NCBI GenBank assembly: GCA_964655935.1
Contig: CAZZNY010000001.1
Span: 124,001 to 188,000 of the forward strand
Direction: 5' to 3'
Length of the DNA stretch: 64,000 nt
Origin: CAZZNY01 sp964655935
GTDB taxonomy: Bacteria > Patescibacteriota > Gracilibacteria > BD1-5 > UBA2023
Positions 33,901-46,303 of this stretch are shown here, piece after piece (within the stretch, counting starts at the first letter, position 1; each line of letters begins with the position of its first letter). The position numbers and the translations under genes were made by a program. The notes under the pieces were generated by a model. That model was not told the DNA's origin. It saw nothing but the letters and a program-made list of their open reading frames with translations, and did no database searches.

Positions 33901-36900
33901 TAATGCGGGTTCTTGGGCTTCTTTTTGAGGAAATGCCGAGACAGTACCGGATTTTACAGTAATTTCGACCGGAATTACTTATCAAACAGCTAAGCTTGCA
34001 CAGTCATATGATCAAGATGTTATTGCTCCCGAAGATATTGAAGTAGGAACGGGCTGAGTTCGATATGTACTTGGAAATAATTGTATCAAAGAATATGCAA
34101 ATGATATCGATTTTGCAAATGGTTTTTCTACTCTTGTTGCTGGTTCGTGTGGAGTAAATGGATATAATGAAGGAATCGGAGCCGCAGCCGTTTTCAGTAG
34201 ATCTACCAGTATGGCTTTAGATCGAGTAAATAATTTACTCTATGTGGTGGATAGTGCAAATAACCGTATCCGAAAGATAGATCTTACTACGAATACTACT
34301 TCGCTCATTGCTGGAAATGGCACTGCCGGTTATCTTGAATGACAAGGAGTAAGTGCACAGTTTAATAATCCATGGGGTATTACTCTCTCTGCGGATAACC
34401 TCACTCTTTATGTCGCGGATCGATGAAATAACCGTATCCGAAAGATAGATCTTACTACGAATACTACTTCGCTCATTGCTGGAGATGGAACTGCTGGTTC
34501 TATCAACGGTATAGGAGCAAATGCACAATTAGCAAATCCATTCAATATCACTCTCGACACTACAAGAAACATACTCTATGTAGCTCAGCATGGACAAGCA
34601 GCGTTGACTTATGGAAATAATGGTCAGGAAGGTCCAGTTTGAGCGATTCGTAAAATTAATCTTGCTTCAAGTTATGTTTCCACACAATACAATTATATGG
34701 ATCAAAACTATGGGTATATGACTTATGGTCGACCCATGGGAATTGCAGTTGATTCAGCCACAAATACTCTCTATATATCATATTTTGATCGTGCTTATGG
34801 TTGGTATACGAGTTTTCAGATTGGTCGTCTGAATCTAGATACTAATGTACATACGATTATTGCCGGAAAAATGTCGTCTTCTCCAGAATGGTATGGGTAT
34901 GCGGAAGGTTTTCTTGGTTCGGCAAAATATCAAGACCCACAAGGTCTTACATTTGATAGTATAAATAAAGTGCTTTATGTCGCCGATTATTCTACAAATA
35001 AAGTACGAACAATAGATACGGAAGCATACAGTGCTCCTCAGGTCATATCTGCAGCTCCTTATAGAATTGATAACTGAACATTGGTTCCTGTTGGAGGTAC
35101 AATTGTAGGAAAAGATTTCCGTTTCCAGATACAATTTAAGGATCCTGATACATTCGATTTTGTTAAGTTCATGATTGAGGTGAAGCCNNNNNNNNNNTTT
35201 GATGGATCCGGTACGATTTATCAAAGATTTGATACCGTTTGATGAACAGCATATACGAAAAATATCTATATCTGAGAACCACTTATTTCTTACTGAGTAA
35301 ATTACCATTTTCGATATAAGGTATATGATAATGCTGGTTTTGCTTCTGAGTGGGTTAACTATGGATGAAATACGGAAGATGACACCGATTTTAATACTGT
35401 TTCGGTAAATTCCTATGCCCAATCTTCATCATTGTATGCAAACGATAACAATCCTCTTACTAGTATGTTTGGTATAGTATATGATGGATCGGGAACTCTT
35501 TATGTTTCTTGAAATCATTGTATTAGAAAATTTCCTTCTAATTTTAGTGCTGAATTGATAAATTCAAATTATGCTTGAACAGCCGTAGTTTGAGTTTGTG
35601 GTTCACCAGGATATGCTGAATGAATCGGTGATTCGGCAGTCTTGAATGATCCGGGTTTTATGGCGCTTGATAAAACGAATAATATTTTGTATTTTTCAGA
35701 TCGTGCCAATAACCGTATTCGTAAAGTAGATCTTTCCACAAACCAAACTTCACTTGTGGCCTGAAATGGTGTTGCAACGTATCTTGAATGAATCGGTTCG
35801 AGTGTGCAGATGAATCGTCCAGGATGATTGGTTCTCGTGAATTCAGGTTCCACTTCTTGGCTCTATTATTCCGATACGGATAACGATCGAGTAAGAAGGA
35901 TCGATCTACTCACTTGAGAATCTACTCTTGTATTTGGTGATGGTGCTGGTGATGGTGCTACGAATGGATTTGCTCCGAATGCGAAGATAGAAAAGCCTGA
36001 AGGACTCGCTTATGATCCAGATAAAAAAATATTATTTCTTGGTGATCGATGGAATGCTGTTGTGAGATACATGGATCTTAACACTGGAATGGTAAGTAAA
36101 CTCGCGTGAAGACTGAATGGATGGACATACAGAAACGGATCATGAAATGATGCATTTTTTATGATGATGTATTGACTTGTTTTTGATCCTGACCAGAAAC
36201 AGCTCTATGTGGCTGAGAATTTTCGATATAGCAATGATTATCCTACTCATTCTATACGTCGTATAACACTTGATAACCAAAAAGTAGATCTCCTTGCGGG
36301 TTGGAATGGTTGAGGAAATGAATACTGGCCTGTCGGTAGTGCGGATTGGGGAACTTATCAAGAATGAGCAGGATCAACGGTCCGATTTCATACTCCTTAC
36401 GGTATTGCTCTTGATTCCGTTAACAAGATACTTTTCGTGGTGGATAGTGCAAATAATCGTATTAGAAAAATAGATCTCAATACTTACAACACACCAGTGC
36501 TTTCGGTTATGCAGGTAAAAAATATAGAAGGTGATGTGGTAACGCTTTGAAGTCGACTTCGTAATAAATCTGCTCGAGTCTCATATACGGTTCGAGATCT
36601 AGATAATAAAGATGCTCTTAAAGTAGAAATAGAAATTAAAAAAACAAATACCGCATTTGATGGTAGTGGTACTTTTGTGACCTCACCAATTATGAGTGCG
36701 GCTGGTACAGAATATACAGATGAATATATTTTTGATGAAGTACTTGATCCAAATAGTGATTATCATATGAGAATTCGACCTATTGATACTCGAGATAGGA
36801 TGGGGTCATGGGTATATTATGGATGAAATCGTGATATTGGTTTGAACGGCGCTACAGAGTCTGATATTGATTTTTCTACGGCGGTTGCAGATGCTACTAA

Positions 36901-39900
36901 CTTCCAGACAAAAACCTTGGAGTGAGCGACGAATGATAGAATAGTATATCTTTTAAATCCATATTTCAGGGATTTTTACGCTAAAATGCGTCGATCAAAT
37001 GCAGATGTTTGGAATGCACGAAATCTGAGAAAAGATGGGAATGGCTATATTTATTTTATCGAAGATAATCCGATAGAATGAACACGGATGGCTCGATTCG
37101 ATAGTACAAAACCATATGATCCAATTCAGCTGGTAGCCTGGAATACTGGTCCAACAAATTATGAAATCGATACAGCAAACGATGTTATATATGCTACTTG
37201 GGGTAATCAAATTTATAAAGCTGATTTATCTCAACTAAACCAATGAAAACTTCTTAATCAGATTTGGACTTTATTGGTTCCAAATAATGGAGCTGGTTAT
37301 GTCGAATGATTTCCGGTGGAAGCGAAATTTACTTATATTTCTGATATGAAAATAGCAGATAATGGAAAAACGCTTTATATCGCTGATAGGGATAATTATC
37401 GTATACGAAAACTTAATCTCGATCCGACCAGTAGTGAATATCTTATGACATCTCTCGTGATAGGTTCTGGTCTCAATGCGGATACTGCAGGAACTTATAT
37501 GTGAGCATCTTTCTGGGCCCCTCCAGCATGATATTCTCTTGAAATATCAAAAGATAGTAAAACCCTCTTCGTAGGAACCTACCGTTCAATCTTCAAAGTA
37601 GATATTGCAAACAAGACAAGTGTCGTACTTCGTTCTTGAGTGAATGCTTGGGAAAGTGGGTATAACAATTGAGTAACCTATATGTATTTGGATGAAGAAG
37701 GTGAATATCTCTATACATTGAATCCTGCAAATGATTGGGGTTCTATCATGAAAATGAATGTAGATGAACGATATAAATTATGAACAGAAAAAATTCTAGC
37801 ACCAAATGGAACTTCTTGGTATGATGGTATTGCATCTGGATCACCGATAGCTTATTACTATTATAGTATAGAATGATTAACCATTGCTAATAACACACTT
37901 TTCTTTATTGATAGAGGGGAGCGATTTAGGACGATTAAACTTCCAGATCCGAAAGCTGGAACTGCGCCGACTATTCCACTGACAGCAACTCAAAAAGAAT
38001 CAGATAATGCAACAGTAGTAGCTCTTTGAGGAACTACAAAAAGTCAGACCGTATATCTTGGTACGAGTATGCGTCATCCAAATAAATTTCTTCATGTTCG
38101 TCCTGAAGTTGAGGTTAAGCCACTTGGAGTGGATTTTGATGGCACAAATACGGTTCTCGGTCCATGGAAATTCTATAATGGTGCCGATCAAGTAGTTTCA
38201 GCATTGATAACAAAAGATATTCTGAAACCTTCCACTTTGTATCATTGGAGGTCTCGAATAGTGGATATCTATGGAAATAAGAGTCTCTGGGCATATGCCA
38301 ACAGTAATCCTGAGACGGATATAGATTTTCAGACTGGTCCCTCTGGTATTGGTCAGACGAACGTCGTAATGTGAGTCGTAAATGCAGCAGATGCATCAGG
38401 TGATTATCCACTCGTAGATTTACCTACCTTTAATTATTCCGTCGCTCAAACGAGTGGTATGAATATCGTTAATCTCTACTTTATCGATGGTGGATGTTTG
38501 AAAGTATTTGATTACAATAATTACAAGAATCAAAGCATGAGTTCATTTATTCGAACTGTTTCGTGTAATGGTACTTTTGCATGAGTAAATGGAGCGATGC
38601 ATTTTAATACTGCCCAAACTGCTTTGTTCTATCATGACACAGTGAGAGCATATATGTATGATATAACTACAAAAGCAGTAACAGTTCTTGCTGGTGATGG
38701 AAACTCTGGAGGTGCTCTCGGTCTTCCGACATCATCACAATTCACAAGTATTACTGATGTTATGCTTCTTCGAACTGATGCGCCTGAAATGAGTGAAAAA
38801 TGTTTACTTGTAGCGAATGCAGGTGGGAATAATGACATCCGAATCGTACCACTTTATGGTCCTGGTTATAATTGTAAAGGTATCGTCGGAGCGGATAATG
38901 GATATGTCGAAATATGGAAATCCGGACTCGCGCCTTCGTGTATGTATGAAAGAAAAGATAATAGTGTCATCTATACAAATGGCTGAAAAATCACGCTTGC
39001 AGATAAATGATATACTGCTGTGACTGGCATGCCTTGTATGAATCAGACACTTACAGCAGATGAGTCTACTCTCTATGAATTTTCTTCATATAATATATAT
39101 AGAACTCAGATAAATATTTTACCGATTGTTAAAACGAAAATTTCTTGAGCCTGAGTGAACGCTTATCTTGAGGGAGATATAAACAATGCAAAATTCTCAA
39201 GTCTCGTAAATACGCTCTTGTACGACTTCAGTTTTAACTCACTTTACGTGAATGATGGTGGTAAATTCCGTGAAATCATGTTAAATAACATGAATGCTCC
39301 GGGGATTACTTCTCTTTCTCCTGCGAGTGGAAAATCAGGGGATTCCATCACTATTGTCGGTACAAACTTCGGTGGTGATCCTGGTGCTAGTAATCGTTCA
39401 ACCCCAAACTACTGAGTACTTATTAATGGAGTTCAGCTCGATGCAAGCGATGTAACAGCATGGAGTGATACCTCGCTCACTATTCGTGTTCCGGTTAACG
39501 CGGCTTCATGAGATATTCGCGTAAAGACTTTGGCGGGTATGAGTAATGGAAAACCATTTATAGTCACGAATCCTCCGATTATCAATTATATTACTCCAAC
39601 AACAGCAAAACCTGGTGACACTGTGAAAGTATATGGAAAATATTTCAATCTCTTTGCGTCTGGATCAAGTTATGTCTCCTTTACGAATGCATCTGGTTCG
39701 TATACGAACGCTTCAGTTATTGCCTGGTCAGATACACGAATCGACGTGTCTATTCCTGTGGGTTCTGTGACTGGAAAAGTAAAAGCGAAGACCGCATACG
39801 GTGAATCGAATCTTACTGATTTCAATCTTGCCATCGGAAATCCACCAGATATTCCAGAATTACTTACTCCGGCAAATGGTGCTATAGATCAAAATCTCAG

Positions 39901-41362
39901 TCCATTGTTGACCACGAAACCATTTCATGATCAAGATATCGGTGATGTTCATCAAAATTCTATGTGGGAAATCCGTGAATCGAGTCAGACATTCACGAAT
40001 CCTGTCTATACGACTGGTATTACTCCAAGTAATCTTACGAGTTTTACGGTTCCGGGCGGATATCTTCAATATAAGAAAACATACTATTGGCATGTTAAAT
40101 TCCAAGATTCTCAAGGAGTCTGGAGTGATTGGAGTTCACAATTCCAATTCTCTACTACGAATCTCGGTGGGGTATGAGGAAATGTACCACCGAAAAAACC
40201 GACCATCATCAGTCCAAATAATGAAACCGTAAGTTCTACCTGAGGTATTACTCTGACAGCTTCGGCTTATGTAGATGGTGAAACTGGTACTGGTGTAACT
40301 CCACAGACTGCTTCCTTCTGGCAAGTGTGTGCAGCGAGTGATACTGACTGTGCGTTCCCGATATATACCTATAATCTTTCTTCTCCGATTTCTGGATATT
40401 CAGATCTCGTACATTATAGTATTCCAGCGAATACGCTTCAATGAAATGTAAGTTACGGTTGGCGAGTAGCATATACTGACAGCGATGGATGAACTTCACT
40501 CTTCAGTAATAAATGATACTTTACGACGAAAGCCACTGGAAGTACGCCTACGCCGGGTGGTTCTGGAAATAGTACTGGTGGATGAGGTGGATGATATTCT
40601 CCAACGGATGTACCGATGGCTCCAGTATGATTTAATCTTACAAATAATGCTAGCGAAAATAAGGTGCAACTTACCTCAAGTGCATATGTTGATTCAGGAA
40701 CAGATACTTATACAGGTTCAGCTGATAAACTTGGTTCTGTAGAATGGCAATTTATGAAAATATCATCTCCTTTAGATACTTATACAGATTGACAGGCAGT
40801 ACCTTCAGCATCTTTGAGTTTCGCTGGAGCAAAGAAATTTAGAAAAACAAAAGATGACTGTGTAGACGATACTTGTCTTCTCTCTATGGATGTACCATAT
40901 ATTGAACTTGGTGAAATCTGAACCTATCTTATTCGTGTACGTCATATGGATGAATATTCAAACTGGGGAGAATACTCTAGTGTCATTAAAGCAGTGAATG
41001 TTAGAACTATTCCTGTGGTTGGTTGGTATGATACTTCTATTAGAAATGTTGCTACACTAAGTGTAAAAGTAGTAAGTGGTGATATGAGTACTAACTTTGG
41101 TTATAAATGGATTCCTACCAATACTGGATTTAGTATAAAACCTATTTGAGCTTGTGGTATTGTTCCAGGTCTTTATTCACAATACACTTCTTGTCTGAGT
41201 GATACTTCAAATGTCGTGTACTGATACATTTCTTGAGACCCAGATGTAGATTCAGTTATTCGATTTGAACCAATTAAAACAGGAGACTTTTGGTTCAGGG
41301 CTACCGTTACTCGATGAACTAAAGTAAAAAATTCAGATATCGTAGTGCATGTAATTCAGTAA
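30995..41362 (+). CDS. Giant secreted NHL beta-propeller/TIG surface protein
   Basis: 3,455 residues as assembled. A signal peptide (1-27, ends NNVFA) is followed by NHL-type beta-propeller repeats of the pattern NNRIRKIDLTTN with LYVAD. From about residue 279 a 478-residue module occurs three times (starts near 279, 757 and 1235), each with a conserved YGYMTYGRPMGIA segment and a Fn3-like linker (VALNFTIQT ... DIEVKP). More diverged propeller parts fill 1480-2760. Two TIG/IPT domains start at about 2768 (APGITSLSPASGKSGDSITI) and 2860. Ig/Fn3-like domains fill the C terminus; I see no anchor there. More than 90 TGA codons are Gly. The frame is consistent on both sides of a 10-N gap. Four pilin-like genes follow at once. 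Confidence 0.92.
31829..36130 (+). repeat. Three tandem 1,434-base modules inside the NHL protein gene
   Basis: Modules start at 31829, 33263 and 34697, a constant 1,434-base spacing (478 codons). The DNA around 33170-33320 and 34604-34754 is nearly identical, differing mainly at third positions. The second half of module 3 is much more diverged. Confidence 0.85.
35188..35197. other. Assembly gap of 10 N
   Basis: Ten N lie in the Fn3-like linker after EVKP. Comparison with the equivalent KPVGTNFDN and KPIGTAFDN suggests about 13 missing bases rather than 10; either size keeps the frame. Confidence 0.95.
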
Positions 41363-41369
41363 TTTTGTT

Positions 41370-42473
41370 ATGATAAAGAGTCAAAAGGGATTTCTTATCG
41401 CAGGTGTCGTAATTCTTACTATGATAGGAATGCTCCTTTTGACGAGTGCGGGTTATTATCTTTCTCTTTATACCCATACAGAAAGCATGAATCAGCTAGA
41501 AAAAAATGCGAATGGTGTTCTGGAAAATAGAGTTGATTCGTTTCATTCGACGCTTATCCGTACGAATTCTGATGGCGGATGATATCAGACAAACTGACCT
41601 GATCGATCAGATATAAATAATGATGACGATGATTTTGATGGAAGTGCGAGTGATGTCGATCACAGTGCTGATAATGATGCTGATGCATTCAAAAATGTAT
41701 ATTGAGTTATCGATTTAGATTCTTATGAAAATGTTTGGAATATATTTCCAGATGATGAATCATTTCGGAATAATACAATAGAATATTTTACTGGTATAAA
41801 TATTGAATCAACAGGATTACTTTCTTATGATCTTTTCGTATTTGATAACGATTCCTATGAGAATGATAATATTCTTATAGTGGATAATAAGTTTTCTGGT
41901 AATATCTCCGCCGGGGCCTCTCAGATAATCTTTGATAAATCAAAAGTGAAGAATAATGACATAGTGGCATTATTCTTTCATAATCTTTGAACGGAGCCGA
42001 TAATGTATAAAATTTCTTGAATCGATAATTCCGGTGGCATTATTAATAAAATGGTTTCCTCTAAGATTATCGATAGAAATTTCTTTTTTCAGGCTTCTGT
42101 TGTTTTGCAGGATGAAAAATGAAAATTCGTACGATTCAGAAGAGAATTCTATCCGATTTTACCGTCACCGATCAAACCGATTGCACCAAGCTTTTTGCAC
42201 ACAGAATCAGCCTCTGGATCTCTCGCTACAATTGCGTGGGATTTAAATGAAACCAAATGTAATTGATATGTGAACGTGTATCGATCTTGAAAATGATGAG
42301 TGAGTTGTGATAATACTTTTCTTCTTGAGAAAAACATACCACTTACTCAAGAATATATTAATATTATCGATAACGCAGGAACTATGGATTATACTGTTTG
42401 TGCAGTTTGTATTGATAATAAAGGAAATTCATCGAAAAGTACCCAGAGCAACACACTTATAATTCATTCGTAA
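41370..42473 (+). CDS. PilX/GspK-like minor pilin
   Basis: 367 residues. The N terminus MIKSQKG precedes FLIAGVVILTMIGMLLLTS, a class III signal cut after Gly7, but mature position 5 is Gly rather than Glu. Loss of Glu5 is known for GspK-type tip pseudopilins. The mature protein has a very acidic stretch (NNDDDDFDGSASDVDHSADNDADA) that could bind calcium, and a C-terminal Fn3-like domain with Cys pairs. It starts seven bases after the stop of the giant propeller protein. It likely sits at the pilus tip. Confidence 0.75.
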
Positions 42474-42474
42474 C

Positions 42475-42984
42475 ATGAAAAGATTTCATACATGATTTAC
42501 TATTGTTGAAGCAATCGTTTCCATCTTGCTGGTCGCACTTTTTGTTCTTTCTGTAACCACTTTTTTCTCAGTTCAGAATAGATCTTCGAATGATTGGAAT
42601 TTACATACTAATGCAAAAGACCTTATAAATGAAGCAATTGAAGTTATAAAATTCTATCCAGTAAGTTTTGATGACAAAAAATGTTTTCTTATTCGAAAAG
42701 CAAAAGAGTCGTGATATGAATATTTTTTTACAAATGATGATGAGAGTGATTCTTATAGAGAAGGGAAGTATCTTGATTCTACTGGTAATTCTGTGGATAT
42801 TAGCATGGTTTGATGAGAGAATTCTTGGTATCGAAGGTCGATACGACTAGAAAAATTGTCACCATATGTTTCACCATTCTATTACAGGGTCACTATAGAG
42901 GTTTCTCATCCGAATTGTAATGATGGAAAACAACCATGTGAACAAACTTCATTTATCATTCCACTTCCGGTACACTATGAATAA
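42475..42984 (+). CDS. PilV-like minor pilin
   Basis: 169 residues. RFHTG precedes FTIVEAIVSILLVALFVLS, with the TGA-coded Gly7 being the cleavage-site Gly and Glu at mature position 5. The pattern VEAIVSI and the following SVQNRSSNDWN resemble PilV/GspI-type pilins. It starts one base after the previous stop and overlaps the next start by eight bases, so the cluster is translationally coupled. Confidence 0.8.
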
Positions 42985-43603
42985 ACAATATAAAAATACA
43001 TACTGATTTAGCCTCTTAGAACTTGTGGTTTCTGTAGTTATTATGTTGAGTATGTTGACGGGATTTATGTATATTATTCAAAGCACCTTTATATTTGTGG
43101 ATGCGAGAAAACAAGAAGCGGCGGTATTTCAGTGAGTCGAAGCGGTAAAAGCTAAAATGAGTCAAGCTTTTTCTTACCCCGGAGCAAAAATGATTTTTTC
43201 ACCAAGTTGAATATATTCGAGAAAAGATACGATCGCTGATACACCTATTCCTCATCTCTATGACACAGTAGCAATTTCCTATAACTCAGGTACGATACTC
43301 ATGGGAGTAGTGAACAAAAAAACAAATAAACTCATCGATCCATTTGATACAAATGAATGATATTTCGGTTTTATAGAAGTGGCTTCTTGAGAAACTCTTT
43401 CTGGAGTTACTTTTGCTTCCGGATATGTGAATCAGAGTGTGAATATAACTTCTTTTACTTATACAAAGTCCATGAGTGGAGAAATTATGCTTGTAAATAT
43501 TGCTTATAATAACAAAATTTTTAGTTCTGATGCTACTCTTGTTGATACCGATTCTCTGTATTTTTCTGGAGAAACTTATTTTACAAAAAAGATTGATTTT
43601 TAA
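42977..43603 (+). CDS. PilW/GspJ-like minor pilin
   Basis: 208 residues. NTYG precedes FSLLELVVSVVIMLSML, with TGA-coded Gly10 at the cleavage site and Glu at mature position 5. FQGVEAVKAKMSQAF continues the helix as in PilW/GspJ. The soluble domain is beta-rich. The ATG lies inside the last codons of the preceding gene. Confidence 0.8.
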
Positions 43604-43647
43604 CTTTCTTCTTAGATAATAGTAGTACTTCTTTATTGTTTTGGAAT

Positions 43648-45423
43648 ATGACAAGAAAAAATGGATTTACATTGGTAGAAGTAATCGTAACGATCTCGAT
43701 AATAGCAGTTTTGGCTACGATCTCTTTTCTTACATTCTCTTCATATATCGTAGAATCTCGTGACACGAAACGTATCGTAGATGTTGAAAGTATTGCGGCT
43801 GCCCTGGATGTCTCATTTAAGCGCAATGGATCAACCTATCCTCGACCAATCAGTGCAGTGGTGGTCTCGTACACTGGTAGTGATAATACAGAAAAACCAT
43901 ATGCTCTTCTTTGATTTGTGAAAGATTGACTCGTCTCTGATTTTAATTCGATTCCAGTAGATCCATCCACGAGTGATTATTATGCGTATGCCGTGACGAC
44001 AGATAGAAAATATTATGAATTAGCTGCGACTCTTGAACAACCAGCAGATGATTGAAAAACCTCACAAATTTTTATACCAAAAACTTATGCGGATGATGCT
44101 GTGGATTATGCCTATGTACTCTGAAATTATCGTTACGATCCAGCAATATGACATTATACGAAACACTTAATTATTCTAAACACCCTTCCGACTGGTGAAA
44201 AAAAGATTCCAAGAACCTCTATTTCTATCGGAGCTCAGACAGTACCAGATGGAGAGATTACTACAGCGAGTGGTATTACGATAATTCTTCCAAATGGAGG
44301 AGATGTGCCTTATCCTATTAATTCAAAAAAACATATCTCAAGTTCGGCTGATCTTGGAGATGATGATTTTTATATAGAGGCTTCGAGTGATATAAATATT
44401 AAATGTTTGACATGTGGAGCATGAAGTACACCGCCTCCATCTGCCGCTGTTAATTGAGCATGTGGAACAGCAAATGGACAGACTCTTGCAGATGCATCAA
44501 ATATTACTGGTTTATGAGCCTGTAGTGCCGGAAGTCTTTCTGGTACTGTTGCAGGAAGCTGACCATGGTCGTGGACTTGTAATTGACTTAATGGATGAAA
44601 TTTTATTATGTGTAGTGCTCAAAAAACTGCTTCTTTTTCTGCAGTTGGCTGAACAATAACGACAAATGGTGGATATACTATACATACTTTTACTTCAAAT
44701 GATACATTTACTGTTACTTCATGAACTAGAAATATAGAAGTGCTTGTAGTAGCTTGAGGTGGTGGTGGTACAAATTTATGAGGTGGTGGTGGTGCAGGTG
44801 GAGTTGTATATAATTCTTCCTTAGCTGTCTCTTCGCAATCTTATCCTGTAACTGTTGGAGCTGGTGGTATTGCTGATAATTATGGTGAAAATTCAATATT
44901 TAGCACTATAACTGCTATGGGTTGAGGTAAAGGTGGTGGTTGGCAAACAAATGGTTACAATGGTGGATCTGGAGGTTGAGCTGGTGGTTCTACGACAAAT
45001 GTGGGAACTAAAACTGGTGGAAATCCAGAAACAGGTCAGGGTTATAAGGGTGGAGATAATCTATTTTCAGGAATTTATGCACAAAATGCAGGTGGTGGAT
45101 GAGCTGGAGCTGCATGATCTGATACTACCAGTAGCAGCGTTGGTTCATCAGGTGGGGACGGAACAAATGCCTATTCAGATTTACTTATTTCTGCTAATGC
45201 AGGTATAGATATATCTAATATTCATTGGATAGCTGGTGGTGGATGAGGTTCTGGATCATCTGGATGAAGTGGAGGTAAAGGTGGTGGTGGTGAGGGGGAT
45301 AATTCATCCCAGAATTCTATGACTCCAGGAACCGCTAATACAGGGTGAGGTGGAGGTGCTGGTTGGAACAGGAGCGGATGAGCTGGTGGCTCCGGAATTG
45401 TAATAATCCGATATTTAAATTAA
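43648..45423 (+). CDS. Type IV pilin fused to a glycine-rich domain
   Basis: 591 residues. RKNG precedes FTLVEVIVTISIIAVLATIS, cleaved after Gly6, with Glu at mature position 5, then SRDTKRIVDVESIAAALDV as in major or FimU-type pilins. A pilin-type head runs to about residue 255, then a Pro-rich hinge and a Cys-containing segment (CGTANGQTLADAS). From about 365 a glycine-rich domain begins (NIEVLVVAGGGGG) and ends GSGIVIIRYLN. That end pattern is known from the glycine-rich domain of secreted and phage-tail-like proteins. Gly is coded by GGT, GGA and TGA mixed. It probably extends from the pilus as a sticky or structural tip. Confidence 0.85.
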
Positions 45424-45430
45424 ATATTAA

Positions 45431-45458
45431 AAAAACCGATGGAAACATCGGTTTTTTT
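45431..45458 (+). terminator. Terminator of the pilin cluster
   Basis: aaaaaccgatg and catcggttttt pair around a GAAA tetraloop, followed by a T-run. It also faces the end of the MetAP gene. Confidence 0.93.
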
Positions 45459-45462
45459 AATC

Positions 45463-46218
45463 TTACTTTGTTAGTATTTCATATCCATCTTCTGTAACTA
45501 GAATCGTATGTTCAAACTGAGCTGATAAACTTCCGTCGAGTGTTTTTACGGTCCATTTATCATCGAGAACTTTTGTTTTGTAGGTTCCTTCGTTAATCAT
45601 CGGTTCTACCGTGAAGATCATTCCTGGCTTTATGATTGCTCCAGTGTTTTTCGCGGCTTTATGATAGACATAGGGTTCTTCGTGGAATTCGATTCCGACA
45701 CCATGTCCAGTGTATTCTCGGACGACACCGCATCATTTTTTCTCTGCGTATTTCGATATTGCGAAGCCAATATTTCAGAAGAAATTTTCTGGATAGATTT
45801 CAGCGATTCCGATATCGAGAGATTCCTTTGCGACCTTGATGATATTTTTTGCGGCGTCAGTTACTTTTCCGACTGTGTACATCTTCGAGGTGTCTCAGTA
45901 GTATCAATTCATAATCACTGTAACATCTACATTAAGAATGTCTCATTCTTGTAAGAATTCGTTTCTGTTTGGAATACCATGACAGATTGTATCGTTGAGA
46001 GAAATACAAGTATATTTAGGATATCAGTGGTAACCAATACAAGCGGATTTTCCGCCATTTGCCATGATATATCGATTCATGATGTGATCGAGTTCTTCGG
46101 TGGAAACACCTGGTTTAATAAATTCCTCGATCATATCGCGAGTGAGTGCTGCGAGATGAGAAGCTTTACGAATCCCATCAATTTGTTCGGGTGTTTTTAT
46201 GATGATTTTTTTTGACAT
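45463..46218 (-). CDS. map: Methionine aminopeptidase, type I
   Basis: Removes the start Met from new proteins. 251 residues. Metal-binding residues appear in DVTVIMNGYYGDTS, GHGVGIEFHEEP, FTVEPMI and QFEHTILV. The substrate His is in DTICHGIP. TGA-coded Gly residues occur at CIGYHGYPKY and elsewhere. The plus-strand ORFs over it are shadows. Confidence 0.96.
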
Positions 46219-46303
46219 AGTTTATTATAGAGAGTAGCAAATAATCCGGCGCTTCAAAACACAAAATCGGGGTTCAGTATAAGTTTTTTTGGAGATTTGT
46301 AAA

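Noticed and set aside
31080..37000. CRISPR-like array because of many repeated short motifs
   Set aside because: The repeats are in-frame NHL codons with no regular spacers, and they translate to a propeller protein.
44414..45208. Two plus-strand ORFs in other frames (44414-44659 and 44933-45208)
   Set aside because: They are out of frame with the pilin and arise from the glycine-rich codon runs, which lack stops in several frames.
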